This document shows positions 7,816-15,458 of a stretch of 35,324 nt of DNA, in pieces; position 1 is the first letter of the stretch; each line of letters begins with the position of its first letter. This stretch comes from an uncultured Dorea sp. GTDB taxonomy: Bacteria > Bacillota > Clostridia > Lachnospirales > Lachnospiraceae. The DNA lies in NCBI RefSeq assembly GCF_934294775.1, contig NZ_CAKRAH010000024.1, positions 1-35,324 of the forward strand, in the 5' to 3' direction. The notes under the pieces were generated by a model. That model did not search any database and was not told the DNA's origin. It saw only the letters and a program-made list of their open reading frames with translations. A program made the position numbers and the translations under genes.

Positions 7816-10235
7816 CCAACATCCTCACTCCAAAACCGCTTTAATTCTCCCCTTATTCCCTCACTATTGCAAACTTTATAATCCTCCCATTCCCTTGGGA
7901 ACACATTCTGACACTGTCGTTCCATAAAGCGGTCATCCAGTAATACAATGACGCCTCTGTCCTGATCCGTGCGGATTACTCTGCCTGCTGACTGCAGTAC
8001 TTTATTCATTCCCGGATAGAGATAGGCATAATCAAATCCATTCAACCCCTGATTGTCAAAATAGTATTTTAAAAGTTCTCTCTCCAGGCACACCTGCGGA
8101 AGCCCAGTTCCTATAATCATCGCCCCTATCAGTTTATCTTCTGTCAGGTCAATTCCTTCGGAAAAGATACCTCCCATTACACAAAAGCCGATCAGACTAT
8201 GGTCTTTCACTATTTCAAATCTTTCCAGAAATTCTTCTCTTTCCTGTTCTGTCATATACTGGGATTGTACGAGTACTTCTATCTCCCCGGTAACATATCC
8301 TCCTGTTGTATCTGTCTTCGTCCATCCGTTGGACATTGATTCCTTTTCCTGTACATCGCTTTGATTACAGAATTCTTCGTATACGTCCTCCATGAACCGG
8401 TAAGATGGAAAGAAAGCAATATAATTTCCACTTTTTGCCATTGTTATCTTCCGGATATAGGATGCATATTTCTGATACATTTCAGGTCCCCGTCTTGTAT
8501 ATTTTGTACTGACATCATTTCCCAGCAGAAGGAGTCTTTTCTTCTGCTCAAACGGCGACTCTGCATAGATGGCATAGTCATCTTTCGCGGTTGATAAAAG
8601 CCTCTTATAATAATTAATCGGAAGAAATGTAGCAGAAAACAGTATCGTGCTATTTCCCTTTCCCATATATTCCTGCAGACATGCTGCCGGATTGACGCAA
8701 AAGAGATGAATATAAAAATTCCCTGCTTCATTTAACTCGGAATAGATCAGGTAATTCCCATCCAGACGTTCATGGATATACAGAAAATTCCGGATCGTAA
8801 AATAAAATTCCAGCACTTCTTTTCTGACAGTCTCATCCTTGCAATCTTCCAGATAATCCTCAAGCTCCGTCATAAGTGTCAGAAGCTTCACATAAATGTG
8901 TGATACGCTGTTTAAAATCTGGCATCCGTCACACTCTCTTTTTAACGCAAGCAGAATCTTATTGCAGCTTTCAAGCGAAGACTCAAGTTTTGGTTCTCCG
9001 GCCTTTACCAGTCTTTTTATTTTCAGGAAATCTTCTTTACAGATACTGGTGCTGTACATCGTTCTTCCACGTTCTACCAGATTATGTGCCTCATCAATCA
9101 AAAACAGATACTCACCCTTTACACCATCTCCGAAGAAACGTTTCAAATGGGCATTCGGATCAAATACATAATTATAATCGCAGATGACAGCATCCACCCA
9201 CTGCGATACATCCAGAGCCATTTCAAATGGGCAGACCTTCCATTTTTCCGCCTGTGCTTCCAGGACCTCCCTGCTCATATGGTCTGTTGTAGTGATCAGT
9301 TCATAGACTGCATCATTTACCCTGTCAAAATGTCCTTTCGCATATGGACATGCATCCGGATTACAAACCACCTCATCACAAAAACATATTTTTTCTTTTG
9401 CTGTCAGTGTAATTTCTTTCATACGCAGATTCTGCTCCCGGAGTATTTCAAATGCCTGGCTTGCAACCGTTCTTGTAATCGTCTTCGCTGTTAGATAGAA
9501 GATTTTTTCTCCCAGTTCTTCTCCTACAGCTTTTACCGCCGGAAATACTGTTGCCATCGTTTTTCCCACACCGGTCGGTGCCTGGATGAAAAGTTTTTTC
9601 TTTCTGAGAATGGTCCGGTACACGGACGCTACCAGGTTTCGCTGTCCTTCCCGGTAATCAAATGGAAATTCTATAGACTTAATGGATGCATTTCTCTTTT
9701 TTCTCCATTCCATCTGATAGCGAGCCCATTTTTCATATTCCGATACCAGTTCTTTGAACCATATTTTCAATTCTTCCTTTGTATATAACTGCTGAAAACG
9801 CTTGATTTCTTCCGTATCCAGGTTACAATATGTCATCTGAACACCAATCTCGTCCAGATCTTTTTGTTCCGCATAGATATAAGCATAACACTTTGCCTGT
9901 GCGAGATGTAAAAGCTGTGGTTCTTCCAGACGTTTCAAATCCTTAAATACACCTTTGATCTCATCGACCACAACTCTTTTGGGTAATTCTATGATTCCAT
10001 CTGCTCTTCCTTCCACCGACAATACAAAATCCTCACACGGTACTTCATATTTTAATGCAACTTCTGCGCGGTATTCCGCTCCCATCTGACGCTGGATCTT
10101 TCTATGTATCCTGCTCCCCTGCTGCATGGCATCTTTATCTGCCCCGCCTGTCCGGTTGTCAATATCCCCATGCCTTAATATGAATTCTACCAGATTCCGC
10201 ACTGATATGCGGATACACGGCTGTTCCAGATTCAT
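7809..10235 (-). CDS. PD-(D/E)XK nuclease fused to XPD/DinG-like helicase
   Basis: Predicted ATP-dependent DNA helicase of the Rad3/XPD/DinG group (superfamily 2) with an N-terminal nuclease-like domain. From the chosen start the protein has 808 residues. The N-terminal region shows GRAD (Asp79), then VDEIK (Glu92, Lys94), then QAKCYAY, the pattern of a PD-(D/E)XK/Cas4-like nuclease. The helicase follows with Walker A APTGVGKT (219-226), four cysteines placed like the XPD 4Fe-4S cluster (about 284, 291, 296, 335) and DEAH (381-384). The C-terminus has the QSAGRVIRTDQDRG motif. I chose the ATG at 10233-10235 because AGGAGG lies 7 nt upstream; a longer frame to 10289 lacks such a site. Role in DNA repair or defence is inference. 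The stop codon lies inside the inverted end of element A. It follows the tetR gene by 109 bp on the same strand. Confidence 0.88.
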   Translation of the reverse strand: MNLEQPCIRISVRNLVEFILRHGDIDNRTGGADKDAMQQGSRIHRKIQRQMGAEYRAEVALKYEVPCEDFVLSVEGRADGIIELPKRVVVDEIKGVFKDLKRLEEPQLLHLAQAKCYAYIYAEQKDLDEIGVQMTYCNLDTEEIKRFQQLYTKEELKIWFKELVSEYEKWARYQMEWRKKRNASIKSIEFPFDYREGQRNLVASVYRTILRKKKLFIQAPTGVGKTMATVFPAVKAVGEELGEKIFYLTAKTITRTVASQAFEILREQNLRMKEITLTAKEKICFCDEVVCNPDACPYAKGHFDRVNDAVYELITTTDHMSREVLEAQAEKWKVCPFEMALDVSQWVDAVICDYNYVFDPNAHLKRFFGDGVKGEYLFLIDEAHNLVERGRTMYSTSICKEDFLKIKRLVKAGEPKLESSLESCNKILLALKRECDGCQILNSVSHIYVKLLTLMTELEDYLEDCKDETVRKEVLEFYFTIRNFLYIHERLDGNYLIYSELNEAGNFYIHLFCVNPAACLQEYMGKGNSTILFSATFLPINYYKRLLSTAKDDYAIYAESPFEQKKRLLLLGNDVSTKYTRRGPEMYQKYASYIRKITMAKSGNYIAFFPSYRFMEDVYEEFCNQSDVQEKESMSNGWTKTDTTGGYVTGEIEVLVQSQYMTEQEREEFLERFEIVKDHSLIGFCVMGGIFSEGIDLTEDKLIGAMIIGTGLPQVCLERELLKYYFDNQGLNGFDYAYLYPGMNKVLQSAGRVIRTDQDRGVIVLLDDRFMERQCQNVFPREWEDYKVCNSEGIRGELKRFWSEDVGV

Positions 10236-10344
10236 GCCGCATCCTCCTGTATTTTTTTGTCTTCTTTCACAATTTTTAGCCACAATCACTGACCGGCCTT
10301 TCTGTTCGTGCTCTTCTGTCCGACTCGATAACTAATACTTCTAT

Positions 10345-10899
10345 TTACTGTCTTTGCCTCAGAATCTCTTCATACATCGGCTGAACCGCTCCTGTCATCC
10401 CTGCAATTACATCAATCACGGTCACAATATCTTTTTCCCTGTTTTTCTGGTACGCATGATAGCTCCCCTGGATACAGAAGCTTAACATCACATTCAATGT
10501 GGTATGTTCTGCGAGATCCGGGTACTTTTCAAAGACCATCTGTTTAATACTGCACTCGATACTGTCCGCAAAATGATTCGCCTGACTTCCCGAAAACAGA
10601 ATCGCTGTCAGAGAATTCTGAGACACATATGCCATCAGAAGTTCTTTTGCAAATTCTGCCGGATGTTCCAGCAGGTATTCCGGATGCTGTATGCTTTTTG
10701 CAATGGACTCTACCACTTCTGCCTCCATTGCATCTGACAGATCGTAGATATCTTTGTAATGTGCATAAAACGTTGACTTATTAATCCTGGCGCTTTCACA
10801 TAATTCCTTCACCGTAATCTTTTCCAGTGCTTTCTTTGACCGCAATTCAATGAATGCATTTTTAATTCCCCGTTCCGTTTTTTCAATTCTCAGATCCAT
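10345..10899 (-). CDS. TetR/AcrR-family transcriptional regulator
   Basis: A 184-residue repressor-type protein. The N-terminal helix-turn-helix is clear: ITVKELCESARINKSTFYAH, followed by YKDIYDL, as in TetR proteins of Firmicutes. The C-terminal ligand domain is divergent and the ligand unknown. The ATG at 10897-10899 is preferred over one two codons upstream (10905) because the AGAGGA site is then 8 nt away rather than 2. A promoter is seen at 11003-11032. It may regulate itself, the downstream helicase or the divergent glgB; the sequence does not decide between these. Confidence 0.88.
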   Translation of the reverse strand: MDLRIEKTERGIKNAFIELRSKKALEKITVKELCESARINKSTFYAHYKDIYDLSDAMEAEVVESIAKSIQHPEYLLEHPAEFAKELLMAYVSQNSLTAILFSGSQANHFADSIECSIKQMVFEKYPDLAEHTTLNVMLSFCIQGSYHAYQKNREKDIVTVIDVIAGMTGAVQPMYEEILRQRQ

Positions 10900-10929
10900 G
10901 TACATTTCCTCTTTTTATCCGACTTTTTC

Positions 10930-11032
10930 CGCAATCCGTCGTTTATCCATCCATTCGTTGATTTTGTTGGTGGATTGCGTATCCCTTTTTACTTATAATA
11001 GCATTATAAATCACAAAAACAACTACTGTCCA
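10930..11032 (-). promoter_or_regulatory. tetR promoter and leader inverted repeat
   Basis: On the minus strand TGGACA (11027-11032) and TATAAT (11003-11008) are 18 bp apart. In the leader, CGCAATCC (10930-10937) and GGATTGCG (10972-10979) form an inverted repeat separated by 34 nt. This could be a stem-loop or an operator pair. Confidence 0.45.
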
Positions 11033-11073
11033 TTATCTTTTAGCAGATAGTTGATTATTTTATGTTACTGTTG

Positions 11074-11163
11074 TTACTGTTCACAGATGGGGATCTTCCA
11101 AAGTGGCGCGTATAGATTGCAGAAATGATTTTTCAGACACACTCTGGGAACTGTGAACCGTAA
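11074..11163. repeat. Inverted-end element E upstream of glgB
   Basis: TTACTGTTCACAG (11074-11086) and CTGTGAACCGTAA (11151-11163) are inverted copies with one mismatch, bounding 90 bp. The left end is preceded by a partial extra copy (ATGTTACTG at 11062-11070). The element ends 23 nt before the glgB ATG, so it makes up most of the glgB 5' flank. The same end sequence occurs in element D (28052-28186). Confidence 0.65.
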
Positions 11164-11186
11164 TATATATTTTTTAGGAGGATATT

Positions 11187-12974
11187 ATGGATTTTTATGG
11201 ATTTTACACAGGAAAAATGTTTGACGCCTATGAATTTCTCGGCGCACACTCAGATAAAGGCGGAACAACCTTCCGTACCTTTGCACCTGCCGCATCACGT
11301 ATTACAGTTATTGGGGAATTTAACGACTGGCAGGAATGGGAACTGAACAAATCTTATGATGGGAACTTCTGGGAATGCTATGCAAAGGGAGCAAAACCTG
11401 GCATGATGTACAAATACCGCATTTACAGACAGGACGGAAGCTGCGTGGAGCACTGTGATCCTTATGGCTTTGGCATGGAACTGCGTCCGGCCTTTGCTTC
11501 CATCATCCGCGATCTGTCCCACTATAAATTCAAAGACAGTAAATGGATGCAGAAGCGTTCGGTATGCAAGGACAAGCCGCTGAACATCTACGAACTGCAT
11601 TTCGGATCATTCAAAAAGCCTTCTGAAAAAGCAGACGACTGGTATACTTATGTAGAAATGATCGATATCCTGATTCCTTATCTGAAAGAAAATGATTACA
11701 ATTATATTGAGATTATGCCGCTCAGCGAGCATCCATGCGATGAATCCTGGGGATATCAGAACACCGGATTCTTCAGTCCGACCGCCCGCTATGGAACTGC
11801 CGAAGATCTGATGAAATTCATCGATGCCTGCCATAAGAATGACATCGGTGTCATCATGGACTTCGTTCCGGTACATTTTGCCATTGATCACTATGCACTG
11901 GCCGACTATGACGGAACTGCACTCTATGAATATCCACACCAGGATGTCGGTGTCAGTGAATGGGGAAGCTGTAACTTTATGCACTCCAGAGGTGAAGTCC
12001 GAAGTTTCCTGCAGTCTGCTGCCAACTACTGGTTAAGTGTCTATCACGTAGACGGAATCCGCATGGATGCCATCAGCCGTATCATCTACTGGCAGGGCGA
12101 ACCTGCAAGAGGTGTCAACAATAATGCGGTGGATTTTATCCGTGAAATGAACCGCGGATTAAAGACAATGCATCCGACAGCCATGCTCTCCGCCGAAGAT
12201 TCCACCTCTTTTGAAGGCGTTACAAAACCCGTAGATCAGGGCGGACTTGGTTTCGATTACAAATGGGATATGGGTTGGATGAACGATACCCTCGACTACT
12301 TCCGCACAGCACCGGAGTACAGAAGCCGTGATTACCATAAGCTTACATTCTCTATGATGTATTATTATAACGATGATTTCCTTCTTCCTCTTTCACATGA
12401 CGAAGTTGTTCACGGAAAGGCAACCATCGCACAAAAAATGTATGGTGAGTACGAAGAAAAATTCCCACAGGCACGTGCGTTCTATATGTATATGTACGCA
12501 CATCCGGGAAAGAAATTGAACTTCATGGGTAACGAGATCGGTCAGCTCCGCGAATGGGATGAAAAGCGTGAGCAGGACTGGGATATCTTAAAATATCCAA
12601 TCCACGCTGCATTCCATCATTTTATGCAGAAATTGAACCATCTGTACATGACCCATCCTGCTTTATCTGCACTGGATTATGAAAATGCCGGATTCCACTG
12701 GCTCGACTGTCATCAGGAAGAACGCTGCATCTACGCAATCGAAAGAACCGATGGAAAAGAGCGGATTGCTGCTGTGTTTAACTTTTCTGATGAAGTACAG
12801 AAAAAGTATGAACTTCCAGTCGAAGATGCAAAAGAGCTTGAATTGATCCTTACCAGTGATGATGCTGTCTATGGGGGATCTAAGAAGTATACAAAGAAAA
12901 AGATAAAAGTTACAGGAGATACCGTATCACTTGATTTGCCGGCATATTCCGCAGCATACTATTTAATACGTTAA
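11187..12974 (+). CDS. glgB: 1,4-alpha-glucan branching enzyme
   Basis: Transfers alpha-1,4 glucan segments to alpha-1,6 branch points in glycogen. The 595 residues comprise an N-terminal CBM48 beta-sandwich (about 15-110, including FRTFAPAASRITVIGEFNDW, a typical CBM48 segment), a GH13 barrel and a C-terminal beta domain. Predicted catalytic residues are Asp294 in DGIRMDAIS, Glu337 in LSAEDSTS and Asp405 in LSHDEVVHGK. It is slightly short for GlgB because the extra N1 domain of long forms is absent. No other glycogen gene is adjacent. The start has AGGAGG 7 nt upstream. Hairpin element B starts 5 nt after the stop, and element E sits just before the gene. Confidence 0.95.
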   Translation: MDFYGFYTGKMFDAYEFLGAHSDKGGTTFRTFAPAASRITVIGEFNDWQEWELNKSYDGNFWECYAKGAKPGMMYKYRIYRQDGSCVEHCDPYGFGMELRPAFASIIRDLSHYKFKDSKWMQKRSVCKDKPLNIYELHFGSFKKPSEKADDWYTYVEMIDILIPYLKENDYNYIEIMPLSEHPCDESWGYQNTGFFSPTARYGTAEDLMKFIDACHKNDIGVIMDFVPVHFAIDHYALADYDGTALYEYPHQDVGVSEWGSCNFMHSRGEVRSFLQSAANYWLSVYHVDGIRMDAISRIIYWQGEPARGVNNNAVDFIREMNRGLKTMHPTAMLSAEDSTSFEGVTKPVDQGGLGFDYKWDMGWMNDTLDYFRTAPEYRSRDYHKLTFSMMYYYNDDFLLPLSHDEVVHGKATIAQKMYGEYEEKFPQARAFYMYMYAHPGKKLNFMGNEIGQLREWDEKREQDWDILKYPIHAAFHHFMQKLNHLYMTHPALSALDYENAGFHWLDCHQEERCIYAIERTDGKERIAAVFNFSDEVQKKYELPVEDAKELELILTSDDAVYGGSKKYTKKKIKVTGDTVSLDLPAYSAAYYLIR

Positions 12975-12979
12975 ATTGG

Positions 12980-13264
12980 TGTTTAATACACCAGTTGGTT
13001 GGATTCCCGGTCCTTGCGTATGCCTTGGTATAAGACCTGGTCCGCGACTCCATGAGGCAAGAAGTAGTTAGAGAGCCTGAATTCCCTAAAAACAACAGAA
13101 AGCAAACCCAAACTCGCCTGTTGGCTCAAACAGTGGATTTGCTTTCTGTTAACGGGAATCCAGACTCTCTAACTACTTCTAAGCCTCATTCCGAATGCTA
13201 CCCAGCCCTTATACCAAGGCATACGCAAGTCGTGACTGACAGGCGATAATTAATGTATCAAACG
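12980..13264. repeat. Hairpin repeat element B (285 bp)
   Basis: Ends are TGTTTAATACA (12980-12990) and TGTATCAAACG (13254-13264). The arms include a perfect 22-bp inverted repeat (13013-13034 with 13208-13229), then AGAAGTAGTTAGAGAG (perfect 16 bp, about 13060-13075) with its complement (about 13165-13180), then ACAGAAAGC with GCTTTCTGT. The apex at 13108-13134 holds a GCC/GGC mini-stem flanked by CTGTTTGA and GAGTTTGG (minus strand). It begins 5 nt after the glgB stop. No open frame of note lies inside. Confidence 0.85.
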
Positions 13265-13354
13265 AAGGGCGTAACCGAGGATGTTTACCCCGGAAGTTTT
13301 ATTAAAAGCAACACCTTTCGTGTTCATGTGACATTCCAAAACAGCGAAAAACAA

Positions 13355-13415
13355 AAAATGCTACGTTTATTACGTTTTTCATAGATAATATGATTACGTA
13401 ATAGCGTAGCATTTT
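13355..13415. terminator. Long stem-loop, possible bidirectional terminator
   Basis: AAAATGCTACG (13355-13365) pairs perfectly with CGTAGCATTTT (13405-13415). Inside, ATTACGT (13369-13375) pairs with ACGTAAT (13396-13402). A/T-rich flanks on both sides would give U-rich RNA in either direction. It lies midway between the convergent glgB and lpdA genes. Confidence 0.55.
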
Positions 13416-13435
13416 CTTATATATGTTTTATACAG

Positions 13436-13482
13436 AAAACTTGTCATTGGCTGCTTCTCCCGAGCCACGCGGACGTGAATTT
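13436..13482 (+). repeat. Short dispersed repeat, copy S5
   Basis: This contains AAACTTGTCATTGGCTGCTTC followed by TCCCGAG, then a GTGAATTTCTGGC end. It parallels S3 and S4 in order and spacing (AACTTG/AACCTG, then TGGCAG or TGGCTG, then CTTC, then CCGA). Confidence 0.45.
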
Positions 13483-13557
13483 CTGGCTTTTTTAGTGTCC
13501 CTGGTGGATCTTTTTTATGATAATACCCGGGTAAGCACTCGCAGTTACGCCTTCCGC

Positions 13558-13841
13558 TATTTCATACACTACCGCATGCCAATCACGACATGAGAAAGCG
13601 CTGGTATCCTGTTTGCAGCGTTTTTTGGCGCGATGTGTAGAAGTTCTTAGGCAGTTTGACTTTCCGTTAAAGGGACGGAGCGACACTGTTTGAGCCGAAC
13701 GGCGAGTTTGGAGCGGAGTCCCTTTCGTCCTTAGGAAAGTCGGACTGCCTTAGAACTTCTGCATCGTGACATCTAGCAGCAGACAGGATACCAGCGCTTT
13801 CTCATGGACCGGGAGGCCACAACAAAATAGTGTATTAAACA
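13558..13841. repeat. Hairpin repeat element C (284 bp)
   Basis: The left end is TATTTCATACA (13558-13568) and the right end TGTATTAAACA (13831-13841). Stem blocks seen: CATGAGAAAGCGCTGGTATC (13589-13608) with its exact complement (13786-13805), TAGAAGTTCT with AGAACTTCT, GACTTTCC with GGAAAGTC, and AAAGGGAC with GTCCCTTT. The apex (13685-13711) matches the inverted apex of B at 24 of 27 positions, with the differences confined to the 4-5 nt loop region. It ends 6 nt from the lpdA stop codon. Length matches B within 1 bp. Confidence 0.85.
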
Positions 13842-13847
13842 TACAAT

Positions 13848-15287
13848 TTACTTTTTCTTCTTCGGCACCACATGTATCGCCCCGCCTTCGAGTTCCTCAA
13901 GAGCTTCCCCGATTCCTTCATTGTAAGTCGGATGCGAACGCATTCCTTTTAACATCTGTTCTGCCGTCAGTCCATTTGTAATTGCAGTTACGAATTCCCC
14001 GATCATGTCTGTTGCTCTTGCACACATCATCTGGGCTCCCAGAATCTTACCGGTTGATTCTTCTGCCACAACCTTGATAAATCCGCGTTCTTCCTGTGTA
14101 ATAATAGATTTACCATTGGCACTCATAATAAACTTGCCACATTTTACTGCGATTTTCTTTTCTTTTGCCTGGTCTTCTGTTATTCCTGCAGATGCGATTT
14201 CTGGATCTGTGTAGACACACCCCGGAACGATACTCAGATCTATCGACGGTTCTTTTCCGGCGAGCTTTTCGGCTACAACGATTCCCTGCGCACTTGCTGC
14301 GTGTGCAAGCTGTGCACCAAAGATCAGATCACCGATTGCATAGACACCCGGGATACTGGATTCAAAGTTTTCGTTCACCAGCACACGTCCGCGTTCCATA
14401 TCTGGTTTTACATTTTCTCCGAACAGGCCATCTGTATTCGGACAGCGTCCCACTGCACACAGCACGTACTCTGCTGTTACTTCCTGCTCCTTTTCTTTCT
14501 CTATATAATGGCAGGTACAGGTTTCGCCTTCTACCGTTACACCTTGTACTGCCGCAGAAGTATGAATATCTATCCCTCGCTTTTTCAGAATCATCTTCAG
14601 GTTCTGGCTGATCTCTTTATCCATATTTGATACTAACTTTGGCATTGCTTCCAGGATTGTAATCTTGCATCCAAGGTTCGCGTATACTGTGGCAAATTCC
14701 ACACTGATCACACCGCCTCCGATGATGATCAGACTCTTCGGAGCTTCTTTCATCGCAAAAAGTGCATCACTGGTCAGGACTCTTTCATTGTCCATTCCCG
14801 GGATTGGCAGTATCAGTGGTTTTGAACCACTGGCAAGGATAATATTTTCCCCTTCTATCACATCCACTGTACTCTCTGTTATTGTTAAATCTTCCTTACC
14901 TTCCGCTTTCTTCTGAATCCGCACCTTCTTCTCTTCCAGAAGCGTACCTTTTCCTTCATACACATCTACGCCGTTTGCCTTCAGCAGCTGCTCGACACCC
15001 TGTACCAGTTTGTCCGTTGTCTCTTCTTTATAGGTAACGATCTTTCCGTAATCATATGTCACATCTGAAGCCGATACTCCGAATCGTTCTGCTTCCTTCA
15101 TTTCTCTGTATAACGAAGATGCATGGATCATTGCTTTCGCCGGGATACAACCACGGTTCAGGCAGGTTCCGCCCACTCTTCGTTCTTCTATAATGGCCGT
15201 CTTAAGTCCGAGTTTTGCAGCTTTGATCGCAGCTACATATCCGCCCGGTCCGGCACCGATTACTATAACATCATATTTTCCGCTCAT
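13848..15287 (-). CDS. lpdA: Dihydrolipoyl dehydrogenase (L protein)
   Basis: An FAD enzyme that reoxidises dihydrolipoyl-GcvH with NAD+, closing the glycine cleavage cycle. From the chosen start it has 479 residues. The FAD-binding GAGPGG is near residue 11, the redox-active pair is Cys42 and Cys47 in GGTCLNRGCIPAK, the NAD-binding motif is IIGGGVISVEFA, and the C-terminal active-site His-Glu lies in RSHPTYNEGIGEALEE. No N-terminal lipoyl domain is present. The ATG at 15285-15287 is chosen because CAGGAGG lies 8 nt upstream; a longer frame reaches 15314. It is the last gene of the glycine operon, 171 bp after lplA. The linkage to gcv genes argues that it serves GCV rather than a 2-oxoacid dehydrogenase. 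Confidence 0.95.
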   Translation of the reverse strand: MSGKYDVIVIGAGPGGYVAAIKAAKLGLKTAIIEERRVGGTCLNRGCIPAKAMIHASSLYREMKEAERFGVSASDVTYDYGKIVTYKEETTDKLVQGVEQLLKANGVDVYEGKGTLLEEKKVRIQKKAEGKEDLTITESTVDVIEGENIILASGSKPLILPIPGMDNERVLTSDALFAMKEAPKSLIIIGGGVISVEFATVYANLGCKITILEAMPKLVSNMDKEISQNLKMILKKRGIDIHTSAAVQGVTVEGETCTCHYIEKEKEQEVTAEYVLCAVGRCPNTDGLFGENVKPDMERGRVLVNENFESSIPGVYAIGDLIFGAQLAHAASAQGIVVAEKLAGKEPSIDLSIVPGCVYTDPEIASAGITEDQAKEKKIAVKCGKFIMSANGKSIITQEERGFIKVVAEESTGKILGAQMMCARATDMIGEFVTAITNGLTAEQMLKGMRSHPTYNEGIGEALEELEGGAIHVVPKKKK

Positions 15288-15359
15288 TTCATTTTCCTCC
15301 TGTAAAATCTGCATTTTTACAAGGTTTTTATCACATGTTCATTCACCAGTTCCATCTAC

Positions 15360-15408
15360 AGAACCTGCCACTGGCAGCTTCTTCCGAACGCATGGCGATT
15401 CAAAATTG
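15360..15408 (+). repeat. Short dispersed repeat, copy S4
   Basis: This is the best-preserved copy: GAACCTGCCACTGGCAG, CTTCTTCCGAAC, then GCATGGCGATTCAAAATTG. CTGCC-GGCAG and GAACGC-GCGATTC could each form a small stem. It lies in the lplA-lpdA gap of the glycine operon and is therefore transcribed within that mRNA. Confidence 0.6.
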
Positions 15409-15458
15409 CACCTCATCTACAAGCCAGATAATATTGCATCTGCAAAATTATTCCATCT

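Larger units (their letters stand above)
13254..13568. repeat. Central segment with imperfect inverted arms
   Basis: The stretch 13254-13313 and the reverse complement of 13502-13568 align by eye at about 70% identity. Shared blocks include TGTAT-AAA, GGCGTAAC, TTACCC and CACC. The arms overlap the right end of B and the left end of C, so B, this segment and C together form one large imperfect palindrome. Between the arms lie an 11-bp hairpin (13355-13415) and repeat copy S5. Confidence 0.65.

Noticed and set aside
10236..10289. Longer start for the nuclease-helicase
   Set aside because: No ribosome binding site before it, while AGGAGG lies 7 nt before the ATG at 10233-10235.
12975..13847. 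Transposase or other gene in the long glgB-lpdA gap
   Set aside because: Open frames there are at most about 65-70 codons and follow the hairpin arms; none resembles a known protein.
15288..15314. Longer start for lpdA
   Set aside because: The extra codons cover the CAGGAGG ribosome binding site, and the dinucleotide-binding strand begins right after the inner ATG.
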